In this document: positions 18,926 to 26,536 of the stretch, piece by piece
Layout: each line of letters begins with the position of its first letter
Numbering within the stretch: the stretch's first letter is position 1
NCBI RefSeq assembly: GCF_030734285.1
Contig: NZ_CP132294.1
Location: 4,081,150-4,145,149 of the forward strand
Direction: 5' to 3'
Origin: Natronococcus sp. AD-5
GTDB taxonomy: Archaea > Halobacteriota > Halobacteria > Halobacteriales > Natrialbaceae
Length of the DNA stretch: 64,000 nucleotides
Notes under the pieces: generated by a model
Seen by the model: the letters and a program-made list of their open reading frames with translations, nothing else
Told to the model about the DNA's origin: nothing
The model's database searches: none
Made by a program: the position numbers and the translations under genes

Positions 18926-19912
18926 GTGAGCGCCGTCGATAGGCTCGAGCGCATCGGGCGGTTCACGAGCAAGTACTTCGTCGTCTGGATGCTGATGGCC
19001 TCGGCCGCAGCGTTGTACGCGCCCGGCGCGTTCGCACCGGCCGGTGCGTACATCTCGCCGATCCTGGGGATCATCATGCTCGGGATGGGGCTGACGCTGA
19101 CGCCGGCGGACTTCCGTCGCGTGCTCGAGCGACCTCGGGACGTCCTGATCGGGTCGACCGTCCAGTGGCTGGCGATGCCGCTGGCCGCCTACCTGCTCGT
19201 GCTCGCGCTCGACCTCCCCTGGGAGATCGGGCTGGGGCTGCTCCTCGTCGGCGCGGCGCCCGGCGGGACGGCCTCGAACGTGATGACCTACCTCGGCCGC
19301 GGGGACGTCGCCCTCTCGGTGACGATCACCTCGGTGACGACGATCGCCGCGCCGCTGGTGATGCCCGCGTGGGTGATCCTGCTCGCCGGCGAGTCGATCG
19401 CGGTGACGTTCGGGGAGCTGGCCGGCCAGATCGTCCTTATCGTCCTGATCCCCGTAGTGGCGGGACTGGTCATCCGATCGCTGCTCGATACGCACGCGCC
19501 GACGGCGGCGAAAGTTGGACTCTCGATCTTCCCCGCGATCAGCGTGATCGCCATCGTCGTCATCGTCGCGGCGATCGTGGCGCTGAACGTCGACGAGATA
19601 TGGGCCGCGAGCGCCCTCGTCCTGCTCGCGGTCGTCGCCCACAACGCGATCGGACTGGGCGCCGGCTACGGCGTCGGCCGGGCGGTCGGCATGCCCGAAG
19701 ACCGCTCTCGCGCCTGTGCGTTCGAGGTGGGTATGCAAAACAGCGGGCTGGCGGTGGCGCTCGCGGTCGCGTTCTTCGATCCCGTCGCCGCCCTGATCCC
19801 CGCCCTGTTCAGCGTCTGGCACAACGTCAGCGGCTCGGCGCTCGCGAACTACTTCGCTCGGAGCGAGGGCGGCCCGATATCCGGCCGCGAGCGGTCGGTC
19901 GGCGCGGACTGA
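18926..19912 (+). CDS. Bile acid:sodium symporter (BASS) family transporter
   Basis: A membrane protein of about 328 residues with nine to ten hydrophobic helices. LGIIMLGMGLTLTPADF, GAAPGGTASNVMTYL and the cross-over helix motif GMQNSGLAVALA are diagnostic of the BASS/SBF family, which moves organic anions with sodium. The GTG at 18926 is preferred because GGAGGGG sits a suitable distance upstream; a GTG at 18896, ten codons earlier, is the alternative. It is divergent from a hydroxyacid dehydrogenase, which hints at organic-acid uptake, but that is inference. Confidence 0.88.
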   Translation: MSAVDRLERIGRFTSKYFVVWMLMASAAALYAPGAFAPAGAYISPILGIIMLGMGLTLTPADFRRVLERPRDVLIGSTVQWLAMPLAAYLLVLALDLPWEIGLGLLLVGAAPGGTASNVMTYLGRGDVALSVTITSVTTIAAPLVMPAWVILLAGESIAVTFGELAGQIVLIVLIPVVAGLVIRSLLDTHAPTAAKVGLSIFPAISVIAIVVIVAAIVALNVDEIWAASALVLLAVVAHNAIGLGAGYGVGRAVGMPEDRSRACAFEVGMQNSGLAVALAVAFFDPVAALIPALFSVWHNVSGSALANYFARSEGGPISGRERSVGAD

Positions 19913-20002
19913 CTGCGAGTACCCTGACCGGTCGCGATCGGTGAAACGGTCGTTTGACCTTACAGGAGAGCTTTAGGTCGGTCTCTCGTCGTCTCAGAGC
20001 AG

Positions 20003-21061
20003 ATGAACCGACGCACCGCCCTGAAGCTGTCCGGAACCGCGGCAGCGACGCTGCTCGCCGCCGGCTGCCTTTCGGACGTCGGCGATCCCGGCGACGCCGA
20101 CGACCCCACCGGCGGCAACGGGACCGACGGTACCGACGGAGACGATTCCGCGGCCGATCGATACGTCGTCGCGCTCGAGGACGCTCCGCTCGCGGACGAG
20201 ACCGAGCACGCGCGACTCGAGGTCGACCTCGTCGACCCCCGCGTCGAACCCGAGGGCCCCGCGCAGTTCTCGGCCGCGCTGACGAACACGACCGACGAGA
20301 CGCTCGTCGTCAGCTCCGGCGCACCATCCCCGTTCGGAGTCGTCTGGGCGAGCGCGAAGGGAGACGACTACGACAACGACGTCACGCTCTGGACCGACGG
20401 CTACGAAGCGTCCTCGCACGTCGGAACGGACGGCAAACGAGTCGAGGGCGTCGAGGACATCGGTCTCGTGGAATCGCTCGAGGCCGACGAGACGCTCGAG
20501 CGGACGTTCGAACTGTACCCGGAGACGCCGAACCTCGCGGCCGGCGAGTACGAGGCCGAAATCGGCTGCCGGATCGGCCCCGAAGACGGCGACGGAGCGC
20601 CGATCACCGTCGGCGTCTCGGTCTCGGTCGAGCGCGCAGAAGATGGGCCCGGGAACGAAATCGGGAACGTCGAATACGAGGTCGCCGACGAGGCCCCGTC
20701 GCTCGACCCCGACGCGGACGTTTCGGGTGGAGAGCGGGGCGAGATCGTTCTCGTCCTCGAGACCCGGGCGGAGGCGAACGAGGCGTTCGAGGACGATGCC
20801 GACGCGTTCGTCGCCGAGACGGACTTCGAGACGGAGACGCTGGTCTACGTCCAGGGCGAAGCGCCGCAGACGTGTTACCGGGCGACCGTCCGGTCGCTCT
20901 CCTGGACGGGCGACACCCTCGCGGGACGCGTCGCGCTCGAGCGGACGGCCGACGATACCGACCCCTGCGGCGAGGCGATCACCTACCCTGCGGCTCTCGC
21001 GCGCGTCGAGACCGGCGACCGGCGTATCGAAGCCACGGACGTGGAGTTCGTCGAAGAGTGA
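20003..21061 (+). CDS. Tat-exported lipoprotein, acidic, unknown function
   Basis: A 352-residue protein. MNRRTALKLSG is a twin-arginine signal and LLAAGC a lipobox, so it should be exported by Tat and lipid-anchored. A linker rich in glycine, threonine and aspartate (residues about 25-55) precedes two beta-rich domains: one (about 60-210) with NTTDETLVVSSGAPSPFGVVW, the other (about 220-350) with QGEAPQTCYRATV and several cysteines that may form disulfides. I do not recognise a named domain. It is probably surface-exposed and ligand-binding or structural. The next gene starts 56 bases downstream. Confidence 0.85.
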   Translation: MNRRTALKLSGTAAATLLAAGCLSDVGDPGDADDPTGGNGTDGTDGDDSAADRYVVALEDAPLADETEHARLEVDLVDPRVEPEGPAQFSAALTNTTDETLVVSSGAPSPFGVVWASAKGDDYDNDVTLWTDGYEASSHVGTDGKRVEGVEDIGLVESLEADETLERTFELYPETPNLAAGEYEAEIGCRIGPEDGDGAPITVGVSVSVERAEDGPGNEIGNVEYEVADEAPSLDPDADVSGGERGEIVLVLETRAEANEAFEDDADAFVAETDFETETLVYVQGEAPQTCYRATVRSLSWTGDTLAGRVALERTADDTDPCGEAITYPAALARVETGDRRIEATDVEFVEE

Positions 21062-21117
21062 ATCGGTTCGGATGGCCGGCGCCGACTATTAAGATCCGGG
21101 GGCACAACGGATCCGAT

Positions 21118-21507
21118 ATGGCCTCGGGGTTGCTCCAGCCGGAAACCGCGGATCGAATCGTGACGACCGCCCGCACCGCCGTCGGCGACAGTTTGCGGTC
21201 GGTCACCTACTTCACGCGCGACGACTACGAACAGCTGTACCTCCGGGACGATCTGGAGCGCGACGCCGACCTCTCGACGTTCATCGGCCACGAGTGGCGC
21301 GGCTTCAAGGTCGCGCGAAGCGCCTACGAGGGGTCGGAACTCGGCGAGTACCGGTACACGATTCGCGTGTTCGACAACGGCTTCCTGATCCGCATCACCT
21401 CGGATCGCGAGGGCGTGTTCGTCACGACCGACGGGCTGACGATCAAGGATTTCGAAGAAACCGCGACCGCGATCAGTTCGGTGCTCGAGGAACGAAATCT
21501 CTCCTGA
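21118..21507 (+). CDS. Conserved haloarchaeal protein (probably DUF7522)
   Basis: A 129-residue soluble protein beginning MASGLLQPETADRIVTTART and containing DDYEQLYLRDDLE, YRYTIRVFDNGFLIRI and ATAISSVLEER. It resembles a small haloarchaeal family I recall as DUF7522, of unknown function; the number is from memory. The pattern is alpha/beta with no obvious metal or nucleotide site. It lies close behind the lipoprotein gene, and its own leader contains an AT-rich element (TATTAAGATC near 21088). Confidence 0.75.
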   Translation: MASGLLQPETADRIVTTARTAVGDSLRSVTYFTRDDYEQLYLRDDLERDADLSTFIGHEWRGFKVARSAYEGSELGEYRYTIRVFDNGFLIRITSDREGVFVTTDGLTIKDFEETATAISSVLEERNLS

Positions 21508-21515
21508 CCGCAGTG

Positions 21516-21662
21516 TCAGTCGTCAGCTTCGCCGTCGGTCGGCGACGAGAGCGCGTCCGCGTCGCCCTCCCCACCGATCGGCAAGCCGGAGCCGAGTTCG
21601 CCGTCGGTTCCGAGCAGGCGCGCGAATCGCCGGCGATCTGCAACGTGTCTGTCGAGACTCAT
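21516..21662 (-). CDS. Small acidic protein (48 residues), hypothetical
   Basis: A short frame that reads MSLDRHVADRRRFARLLG, then a glycine-rich acidic tail ending GEADD and TGA. The composition (basic N-terminus, acidic C-terminus) and wobble-position G+C are those of haloarchaeal coding sequence, unlike the other frames here. It ends 8 bases from the end of the preceding gene and faces away from the DUF5813 gene, with an AT-rich stretch (21690-21720) between them as a shared promoter region. No function can be given. Confidence 0.6.
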   Translation of the reverse strand: MSLDRHVADRRRFARLLGTDGELGSGLPIGGEGDADALSSPTDGEADD

Positions 21663-21817
21663 ACCGGCTCAAGACGGCCGTCGCTGATATAGTTATACGG
21701 CTCATTTTCGCGGAAACACGGAACTTCCCCGACGAAACGATCCGGGCCCGTCCCGGTGGGTTTCCCGAATTACCCTCGGCGTAACATCCTTTTTCGCCAC
21801 ACGCGTTGGGTGAGTCA

Positions 21818-22342
21818 ATGACCGAACTGCCAGCAGCCGTCGACCGCGAACTCGAGTCCCACGACGCCTTCGCGGCGAGCGACGACGGGTACGACCTGAC
21901 GACGACGGTCTTCGAGACGACCGTCACGGCGACCGACGCGGAGGGGAAACGCGACGGCCGCTTCCGCGTTACCGTCACACTCCCCTCGCTCGATGCCGCG
22001 GTCGCCGACGAAACCGTCGCGCCCGTCGTCGAGGACGGCTGGTTCGAGACCCTGGAACGCCGCCTCGAGGACACCTTCACCGTCGCGCACACCAGCACGC
22101 ACGAGGAGCCGGCCGTCGACCGCGAGGGTGAGGACGTCCGCGTCACGCTCGAGTACGTCGCCTGGGACGCCGCGGAGGGCGTCGAGGACGCCAAAGCGCT
22201 CGTCGAGTACGTCGAGGGGACCTACGCCCAGGGGCTCATCCCGGGCTACGAGTACCGCGGTCCGGCGGCGACGCTGCTCGAGAACGCCCAGAACCGCAGC
22301 CAGGAGGCCAGCGAGGGCGGCAGCGGCGGGATGCCGATGTAG
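21818..22342 (+). CDS. DUF5813 family haloarchaeal protein
   Basis: A 174-residue soluble protein. MTELPAAVDRELESHDAF, DDGYDLTTTVFETTVTA and the late GLIPGYEYRGPA are the pattern of the haloarchaea-specific DUF5813 family, whose role is unknown. The C-terminal tail is glycine-, serine- and methionine-rich. The TATA-like TTTTTCGCC run near 21790 and the ATG at 21818 are close together, consistent with a near-leaderless transcript. The 3' end runs into a hairpin-rich intergenic region. Confidence 0.88.
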   Translation: MTELPAAVDRELESHDAFAASDDGYDLTTTVFETTVTATDAEGKRDGRFRVTVTLPSLDAAVADETVAPVVEDGWFETLERRLEDTFTVAHTSTHEEPAVDREGEDVRVTLEYVAWDAAEGVEDAKALVEYVEGTYAQGLIPGYEYRGPAATLLENAQNRSQEASEGGSGGMPM

Positions 22343-22372
22343 AACGAACGTTTCACTTCCTTCCGAGTGCTG

Positions 22373-22533
22373 TGGCCGAGAGCGCGGCTCTCACAGTGCT
22401 CGAGCCGCGTGACTCGGGGAAGGGCAGGCTGTTCACTGGCACTCACCGCGAGCGACCGCAGGGAGCGAGCGGGCCGACGACTGACTCGGAGTGAGTGGAC
22501 CGAACGGAGAGGAAGGAGGAGTGCTTTTCATCG
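22373..22533 (+). repeat. Dispersed inverted repeat, copy A (facing the TrkA block)
   Basis: Aligned with the reverse complement of 24052-24193, this stretch shares long blocks: GAGCGCGGCT, GACTCGGG(G/A)AGGGCAGG, TGTTCAC, TCACCGCGAGC, GCGAGCGGGCCGACGAC and GGAGGAGTGCTTTT. Divergence and a few small indels separate the copies. It contains no gene. The two copies bound the TrkA/RAM-domain genes in opposite orientation. Confidence 0.75.
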
Positions 22534-22540
22534 AAGCTGA

Positions 22541-22673
22541 GCGGGATCGAAGATCCCGCGAGGTCGTCGGCGCGAAGCGCCGACTGCAAGCGATTCCGAA
22601 GGAATCGCTCAGTCCAAAAGAGTGCTCCGCACTCTTTTGAAGATTTTGCCGAGGGCGCGGCGGAGCCGCGCCC
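22541..22673. repeat. Array of five perfect hairpins with three-base loops
   Basis: Five successive perfect inverted repeats: 22541-22559 (8-base arms, loop GAA), 22566-22584 (8, GAA), 22590-22608 (8, GAA; 9 with flanks), 22616-22638 (10, TCC) and 22653-22673 (9, GGA). They fill the space between the converging DUF5813 and RAM-domain genes. A single terminator would need only one. The regular spacing and uniform loop size suggest a folded RNA, a nucleoid or protein-binding structure, or products of a hairpin-forming process. Confidence 0.8.
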
Positions 22674-22692
22674 GCAGCGCAAAAGTTCGTCC

Positions 22693-22923
22693 CTAGTCCA
22701 TCGCGATGTACGTCTGCGTGTCCTCGACGCCGTTGATGCCCTGGATCTCCGTCGCCGCGATGTTCTTGACCGCCGCCGGCGCCTCGACGGTCGCCTTCGC
22801 GATGATGTCGACGTCGCCGGCGACGATGTGGGCTGATTCGACGCCCTCGATCGATTCGACGGTGTTTCTGAGCCGGTCCGCCTCGCCCGTGTTCGCTTTG
22901 ATCATGACGAATGCTGTAACCAT
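22693..22923 (-). CDS. Stand-alone Lrp/AsnC RAM-domain protein
   Basis: A 76-residue protein that is only the ligand-binding (RAM) half of Lrp/AsnC regulators: MVTAFVMIKANTGEADRL, VESAHIVAGDVDIIAKA, and the terminal TYIAMD. Lacking a helix-turn-helix, it cannot bind DNA by itself; such proteins form dimers or ring oligomers that sense small ligands. It shares a one-base overlap (TGATG) with the TrkA gene upstream, so they are cotranscribed, which suggests it modulates the TrkA-type protein or potassium-linked signalling. Confidence 0.88.
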   Translation of the reverse strand: MVTAFVMIKANTGEADRLRNTVESIEGVESAHIVAGDVDIIAKATVEAPAAVKNIAATEIQGINGVEDTQTYIAMD

Positions 22924-23624
22924 CAGTTGACACCTCCGGTGCCCGCGTTCGCGGCCGCCTGGTTCGGCGCCTCGCCGACGAGCAGCTGTCTAACCTCGCT
23001 CAACACCTCGTAGTCTGCCAGCACGACGATCCGATCGCCGGTCTCGAGCGACTCGTCCTCGGTCGGGATCTCGAGCGGGTGCTCGCACTTGCCGAAGGCG
23101 AGGACGGTCGCGCTGGCGGGGAGGTGCAGTTCGCTGATCGTGTAGCCGTTGATCGGGGCCTCGTCGGTGAGCGTGAGTTCGACGACCTGCAGGTGCGGTG
23201 CGATGTCCGCGATGGCGCGGATGGTGCCGCCGAGCAGGGCGTTTTTCGCGCCGATCGCGCCGAGGCGCTCGGGGTAGACGATCTCGTCGACCTCGTCGGC
23301 GTACTTGCGGTAGATGCCCTCGCGGTAGGCCTCGTCGATCCGCAGGATGGTCCGGCAACCGTAGTGTTTGGCGATCATGCAGGCGGTGAAGTTGACGTTC
23401 AGATCGCCGGTCAGCGCGCCCAGCGCGTCGGCGTCTTCGATGCCGGCTTCCGCGAGCACGTCCTCGCGAGAGCCGTCGCCGTCGACGACGGTAAACCCCT
23501 GGTTCCGGGCGCGTCGGACCTTCGTCTCGTCCCGCTCAATGATCGCCACCTCGTGGTCCTCCTCGCGCAAGACGCGCGCTGTGCGCAGGCCGACCCGTCC
23601 GGCACCGATGATCACAAACCGCAT
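22923..23624 (-). CDS. trkA: TrkA-family potassium-uptake regulatory protein
   Basis: A 233-residue cytoplasmic protein with an N-terminal Rossmann (TrkA-N) domain, MRFVIIGAGRVGLRTARVL, acidic ERDETKVRRA after strand 2 and DGDGSRED, and a C-terminal TrkA-C domain (about 145-225) with ELHLPASATVLAF and ETGDRIVVLADYE. TrkA binds NAD(H) or ATP and gates a Trk/Ktr potassium channel. No channel subunit (TrkH) is adjacent. The ATG at 23624 starts the first beta strand, and a TTATTGG element about 28 bases upstream suggests a leaderless transcript. Confidence 0.92.
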   Translation of the reverse strand: MRFVIIGAGRVGLRTARVLREEDHEVAIIERDETKVRRARNQGFTVVDGDGSREDVLAEAGIEDADALGALTGDLNVNFTACMIAKHYGCRTILRIDEAYREGIYRKYADEVDEIVYPERLGAIGAKNALLGGTIRAIADIAPHLQVVELTLTDEAPINGYTISELHLPASATVLAFGKCEHPLEIPTEDESLETGDRIVVLADYEVLSEVRQLLVGEAPNQAAANAGTGGVN

Positions 23625-23740
23625 GAACAAGGGATACGCTCGCCCCCGCCAATAAGTTTGCCCTAGGTTCCCACACCACTTGGGTGGGGGCCGACAAAAA
23701 GGCTTTAGTCGTGCCACGGTGTACCACACCGGCGAGACAA
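23625..23740. promoter_or_regulatory. Divergent promoter region, trkA / RAM-domain gene
   Basis: Between two divergent starts. On the minus side an AAACTTATTGG-type TATA element lies about 30 bases before trkA. On the plus side GGCTTTAGT lies about 36 bases before the RAM gene. Two short inverted repeats could be operators: CCCACACCACTTGGGTGGGG (about 23670-23690) and GGTGTACCACACC (about 23719-23731). These are candidates only. Confidence 0.45.
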
Positions 23741-23971
23741 ATGGTTCACGCGTACATTATGGTGAAGACGGCTGCCGGGAAATCGGAGGGGCTACTCTCG
23801 TCGATCAGGGACCTCGAGCTGGTCGAAGAGGCGCACATCGTCGCGGGTAACTACGACATCATCGCGGAGGTCGACACCGGGGAAGTCTACGATATTCTCA
23901 AGGCTGCCTCGTCGGATATTCAGGGGCTCGAGGGCGTGACTAACACGAAGACGTACATCGCGATGGACTAG
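23741..23971 (+). CDS. Stand-alone Lrp/AsnC RAM-domain protein, second copy
   Basis: A 76-residue paralogue of the RAM protein on the other side of trkA: MVHAYIMVKTAAGKSEGLL, EEAHIVAGNYDIIAEVD, TYIAMD. Again there is no DNA-binding half. Two RAM proteins on opposite strands around one TrkA protein share the same C-terminal TYIAMD, consistent with duplication, and may form mixed oligomers. The ATG at 23741 is preferred, because the 19 codons upstream in frame are basic and not conserved-looking. Confidence 0.87.
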   Translation: MVHAYIMVKTAAGKSEGLLSSIRDLELVEEAHIVAGNYDIIAEVDTGEVYDILKAASSDIQGLEGVTNTKTYIAMD

Positions 23972-23974
23972 AGA

Positions 23975-24052
23975 CAACCTTTTACGCTGCGGTCTTCTGC
24001 GCTCGCGACGGGGATCCCCGTCGCGAGCGCACCGTCCCTCGGTAAAAGGTTG
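23975..24052. repeat. Nested palindrome: 34-bp perfect palindrome inside an 11-bp inverted repeat
   Basis: The inner element, 23998-24031, is a perfect palindrome with 17-base arms (left arm TGCGCTCGCGACGGGGA). It is flanked by a second inverted repeat: CAACCTTTTAC (23975-23985) against GTAAAAGGTTG (24042-24052). It begins 3 bases after the stop of the RAM gene, so it could be its terminator, but the size and symmetry exceed usual archaeal terminators. Confidence 0.8.
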
Positions 24053-24193
24053 ATCAAAAGCACTCCTCCCTCCCCTGCGGGTCGGTCGTCGGCCCGCTCG
24101 CCTCTTCGAGGCTCGCGGTGAATTCTGGTGAACAACCTGCCCTCCCCCGAGTCGCGCGGCGCTCGCGGTGCTCGAGCCGCGCTCCCGGCCGCC
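24052..24193 (-). repeat. Dispersed inverted repeat, copy B
   Basis: Reverse-strand partner of the repeat at 22373-22533; the shared blocks are listed there. No gene is contained within it. It lies between the nested palindrome and the next gene. Confidence 0.72.
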
Positions 24194-24293
24194 GTGTCTG
24201 TATCGAGAACTCCGGAGCTTCGTGATCGATCCTCGCCTCGAGCCTGCGCTCTGAGGCTGCAGCCCTTTCAGGTCGACCTTGGTGCGTTGAAAC

Positions 24294-24626
24294 ATGGCAG
24301 ACGACCGGCCCGACTACCTCGAGGACCCGCCCGAAATCGAGCGGCCCGAGGAGAACGAGATCACCGCACCCAGCGAACGCGGTCCGCCCTCGCGGGACGA
24401 CGTCGAACTGGTCGGCATGGCGAGTACGGGCGTTCCGGTGCTTCACAGCGCCGAGTCCGGACTGTTGTACCACGGCGAGGTGAACGAAAACGGCCGCGTC
24501 ACGCCCAGATTCGACGACGAGGTCGACGTTGAATCCGGGGACGACGGCTCGTTGTCGGATGCGATCAGCGACCTCGGCGACCGACTCGGCTGGGACTCGC
24601 TGACCGACTACGGCCGCGAACACTGA
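24294..24626 (+). CDS. Conserved haloarchaeal protein, hypothetical
   Basis: A 110-residue very acidic protein (MADDRPDYLEDPPEIERPEE, then VELVGMASTGVPVLHSAESG, then DRLGWDSLTDYGREH). The N-terminal 35 residues look disordered and the rest has a short beta-rich core. I do not recognise a family. It starts just beyond the repeat and is followed by the convergent E1-alpha gene. Confidence 0.8.
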   Translation: MADDRPDYLEDPPEIERPEENEITAPSERGPPSRDDVELVGMASTGVPVLHSAESGLLYHGEVNENGRVTPRFDDEVDVESGDDGSLSDAISDLGDRLGWDSLTDYGREH

Positions 24627-24725
24627 GGTGGGCAGGAGCCGCCGAAGGAGTGAATTGCCGTCGGCGAGTTGCTAAAGCGCTGAATCGCGCACGACCGGAT
24701 GGGTAGCTCGCCGGCCGTTGATCGG

Positions 24726-25772
24726 TCAGTGTTCGAGTTCTCGAACCTCGTTTCGAGACGCGAACTCCTCGAGCCACGCCCGCTGCTCGGCGAGTCGCGG
24801 CGGAACGTCGTCGTAGACGGGATCGAAGACGTCCTCGGGATCCGGCTGCGGAGTCGACTCGGCGATCTCGACGGCCTCCTCGAGTTCCGCCTCGGCCTCC
24901 TCCCGGACTTCCTCGACGAACGCGTCGTCGAGCGCGCCCTGGTCGTGGAGGTAGGACTCGTAGCGCTCGAGGGGATCGGCGGTGCGCCAGTCGGGGAGAT
25001 CCCCGCGTTCCGCCCGGTAGCGCGAGGGATCGTCGCTGGTCGTGTGCGCGCCCTGCCGGTAGGTCAGGCTCTCGACGAGGATTGGTTCGCCGTCGCGGGC
25101 CCGCTCGAGGGCGGCTCCGGTGAGCTCCCGGACGGCGAGGGGGTCGTTCCCGTCGACGCGGACGCCGTCGAAGCCGTAAGCCTCGGCCTTCTGCGCGATG
25201 GTCGCGCTCGCGGTCTGGCGCTCGCGCGGGAGCGAGATCGCCCAGTGGTTGTTCTCGCAGAAGAAGACGACGGGCGCCTCGAAGACGCCGGCGAAGTTGA
25301 GTCCCTCGTGGAAGTCCCCTTCGCTCGTCGCGCCGTCGCCGAAGTAACAGCAGACCGCCTCGTCCGTATCGTCGTAGTTCGCGGCCATCCCCAGCCCCGC
25401 GGCGTGCGGGATCTGGGTCGCGATCGGCACCGCCTGGGGGAAGACGTTCAGGTCGTGATCGGACGCGTACTCGGGGTGGCCCCTGCGAAAGAGCAGGATG
25501 TCGCTCATCGGGACGCCGTGGGCGATCTGCATCGCGTTCGACCGATAGGTCGGCACGAGCCAGTCGTCGTCCGCGAGCGCGTGGGCGGCCCCGACCTGGG
25601 ACCCTTCCTGGCCCTTGTAGGGCGGGTAGCCGCTCATCCACCCCCGCCGCTGGAGGGCGAGCGCACGCTCGTCGAACCGACGCGTCCGAACGACGTCACG
25701 GTAGATTTCGAGGGCCTCCTCGACCGACACGCGGGTGTCCTCGAGGGCGGTCTCGCCGATCACGCGGTGCAT
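24726..25772 (-). CDS. pdhA: 2-oxoacid dehydrogenase E1 component, alpha subunit
   Basis: A 348-residue TPP-dependent E1-alpha subunit. GDGATSEGDFHEGLNFAGVF is the thiamine-diphosphate and magnesium motif, RGWMSGYPPYKGQEGSQVG the early substrate-binding region, and RQGAHTTSDDPSRYR the phosphorylation-loop region. In haloarchaea these serve pyruvate or branched-chain 2-oxoacid dehydrogenase complexes. No E1-beta, E2 or E3 gene is next to it in this window, so the partner subunit must be elsewhere, and the substrate is uncertain. Confidence 0.88.
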   Translation of the reverse strand: MHRVIGETALEDTRVSVEEALEIYRDVVRTRRFDERALALQRRGWMSGYPPYKGQEGSQVGAAHALADDDWLVPTYRSNAMQIAHGVPMSDILLFRRGHPEYASDHDLNVFPQAVPIATQIPHAAGLGMAANYDDTDEAVCCYFGDGATSEGDFHEGLNFAGVFEAPVVFFCENNHWAISLPRERQTASATIAQKAEAYGFDGVRVDGNDPLAVRELTGAALERARDGEPILVESLTYRQGAHTTSDDPSRYRAERGDLPDWRTADPLERYESYLHDQGALDDAFVEEVREEAEAELEEAVEIAESTPQPDPEDVFDPVYDDVPPRLAEQRAWLEEFASRNEVRELEH

Positions 25773-25810
25773 GCCACGAGCGTGGCGGGGAGCGGTGAAA
25801 GTGATTCCGG

Positions 25811-26431
25811 TTACTCGTCCGGGGCGCCCGCCTCGTTCGCTTCGAGCGCCGACTCGAGGACGTCCTCGACCCGCTCCAGGACGACCTCCGGCGGCTGCGT
25901 CGCGTCCACCCGGACGAACCGGTTCGGATACCGCTCGATCAACCGTTCGTAGTTGTCCCGGACGCGGGTGAGGTACTCGGCGCGCTCGAACTTGTTCGTC
26001 GTTCCCGCGCGGGCGGCGGCCGTCTCCGGATCGAGATCGAGGTAGATCGTCAGGTCCGGGTCGATCGAGAACGCCTTGTGGATTCCGACGACGTACTCGA
26101 GCGGTCGCGTAATCTCGCCCTGGAGCGTCGCGCCCTGGTAGGCGTACCGCGAGTCGGAGTACCGGTCCGAGATCACGAGGTCGCCGCGCTCGAGGGCGGG
26201 TTCGATCACCCGCGAGAGGTGGTCGGCGTGGTCCGCCGTGTACAGAAAGAGTTCGGCGATCGGGTCGGCGTCGTCGTCATCGATCGAGCGGTAGACGGCC
26301 TCTCCGTACCACGATCCCGTCTCTCCGGAGGTGGGCTCGGTGGTGAACGTCGCGTCGGGATAGACGTCGTGCAGCGCCTCCCAGACCGTCGTCTTGCCGC
26401 TCCCGTCCAGCCCCTCGAGCGTCACGAGCAT
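25811..26431 (-). CDS. tmk: dTMP (thymidylate) kinase
   Basis: A 206-residue P-loop kinase. GLDGSGKTT is the P-loop at the N-terminus, [14 protein letters not shown] is the DR(Y/H) substrate motif, and [14 protein letters not shown] is the lid region. Size is normal for thymidylate kinase, which phosphorylates dTMP to dTDP. It lies 38 bases upstream of pdhA on the same strand and may share a transcript with it. Confidence 0.93.
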   Translation of the reverse strand: MLVTLEGLDGSGKTTVWEALHDVYPDATFTTEPTSGETGSWYGEAVYRSIDDDDADPIAELFLYTADHADHLSRVIEPALERGDLVISDRYSDSRYAYQGATLQGEITRPLEYVVGIHKAFSIDPDLTIYLDLDPETAAARAGTTNKFERAEYLTRVRDNYERLIERYPNRFVRVDATQPPEVVLERVEDVLESALEANEAGAPDE

Positions 26432-26536
26432 ACTCGCACGTCACGCGGGCGGATACAAGGCTTTGACGTCATCGTCCTGCCAGAGCCTTCCAATGTGTCG
26501 TCTAGCTATTTATCGCTCCGAGTCGCTACGTTAGCT

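Noticed and set aside
22343..24293. CRISPR-like array
   Set aside because: Repeats are inverted and of different sequence, with no regular direct repeats or spacers; no cas genes.
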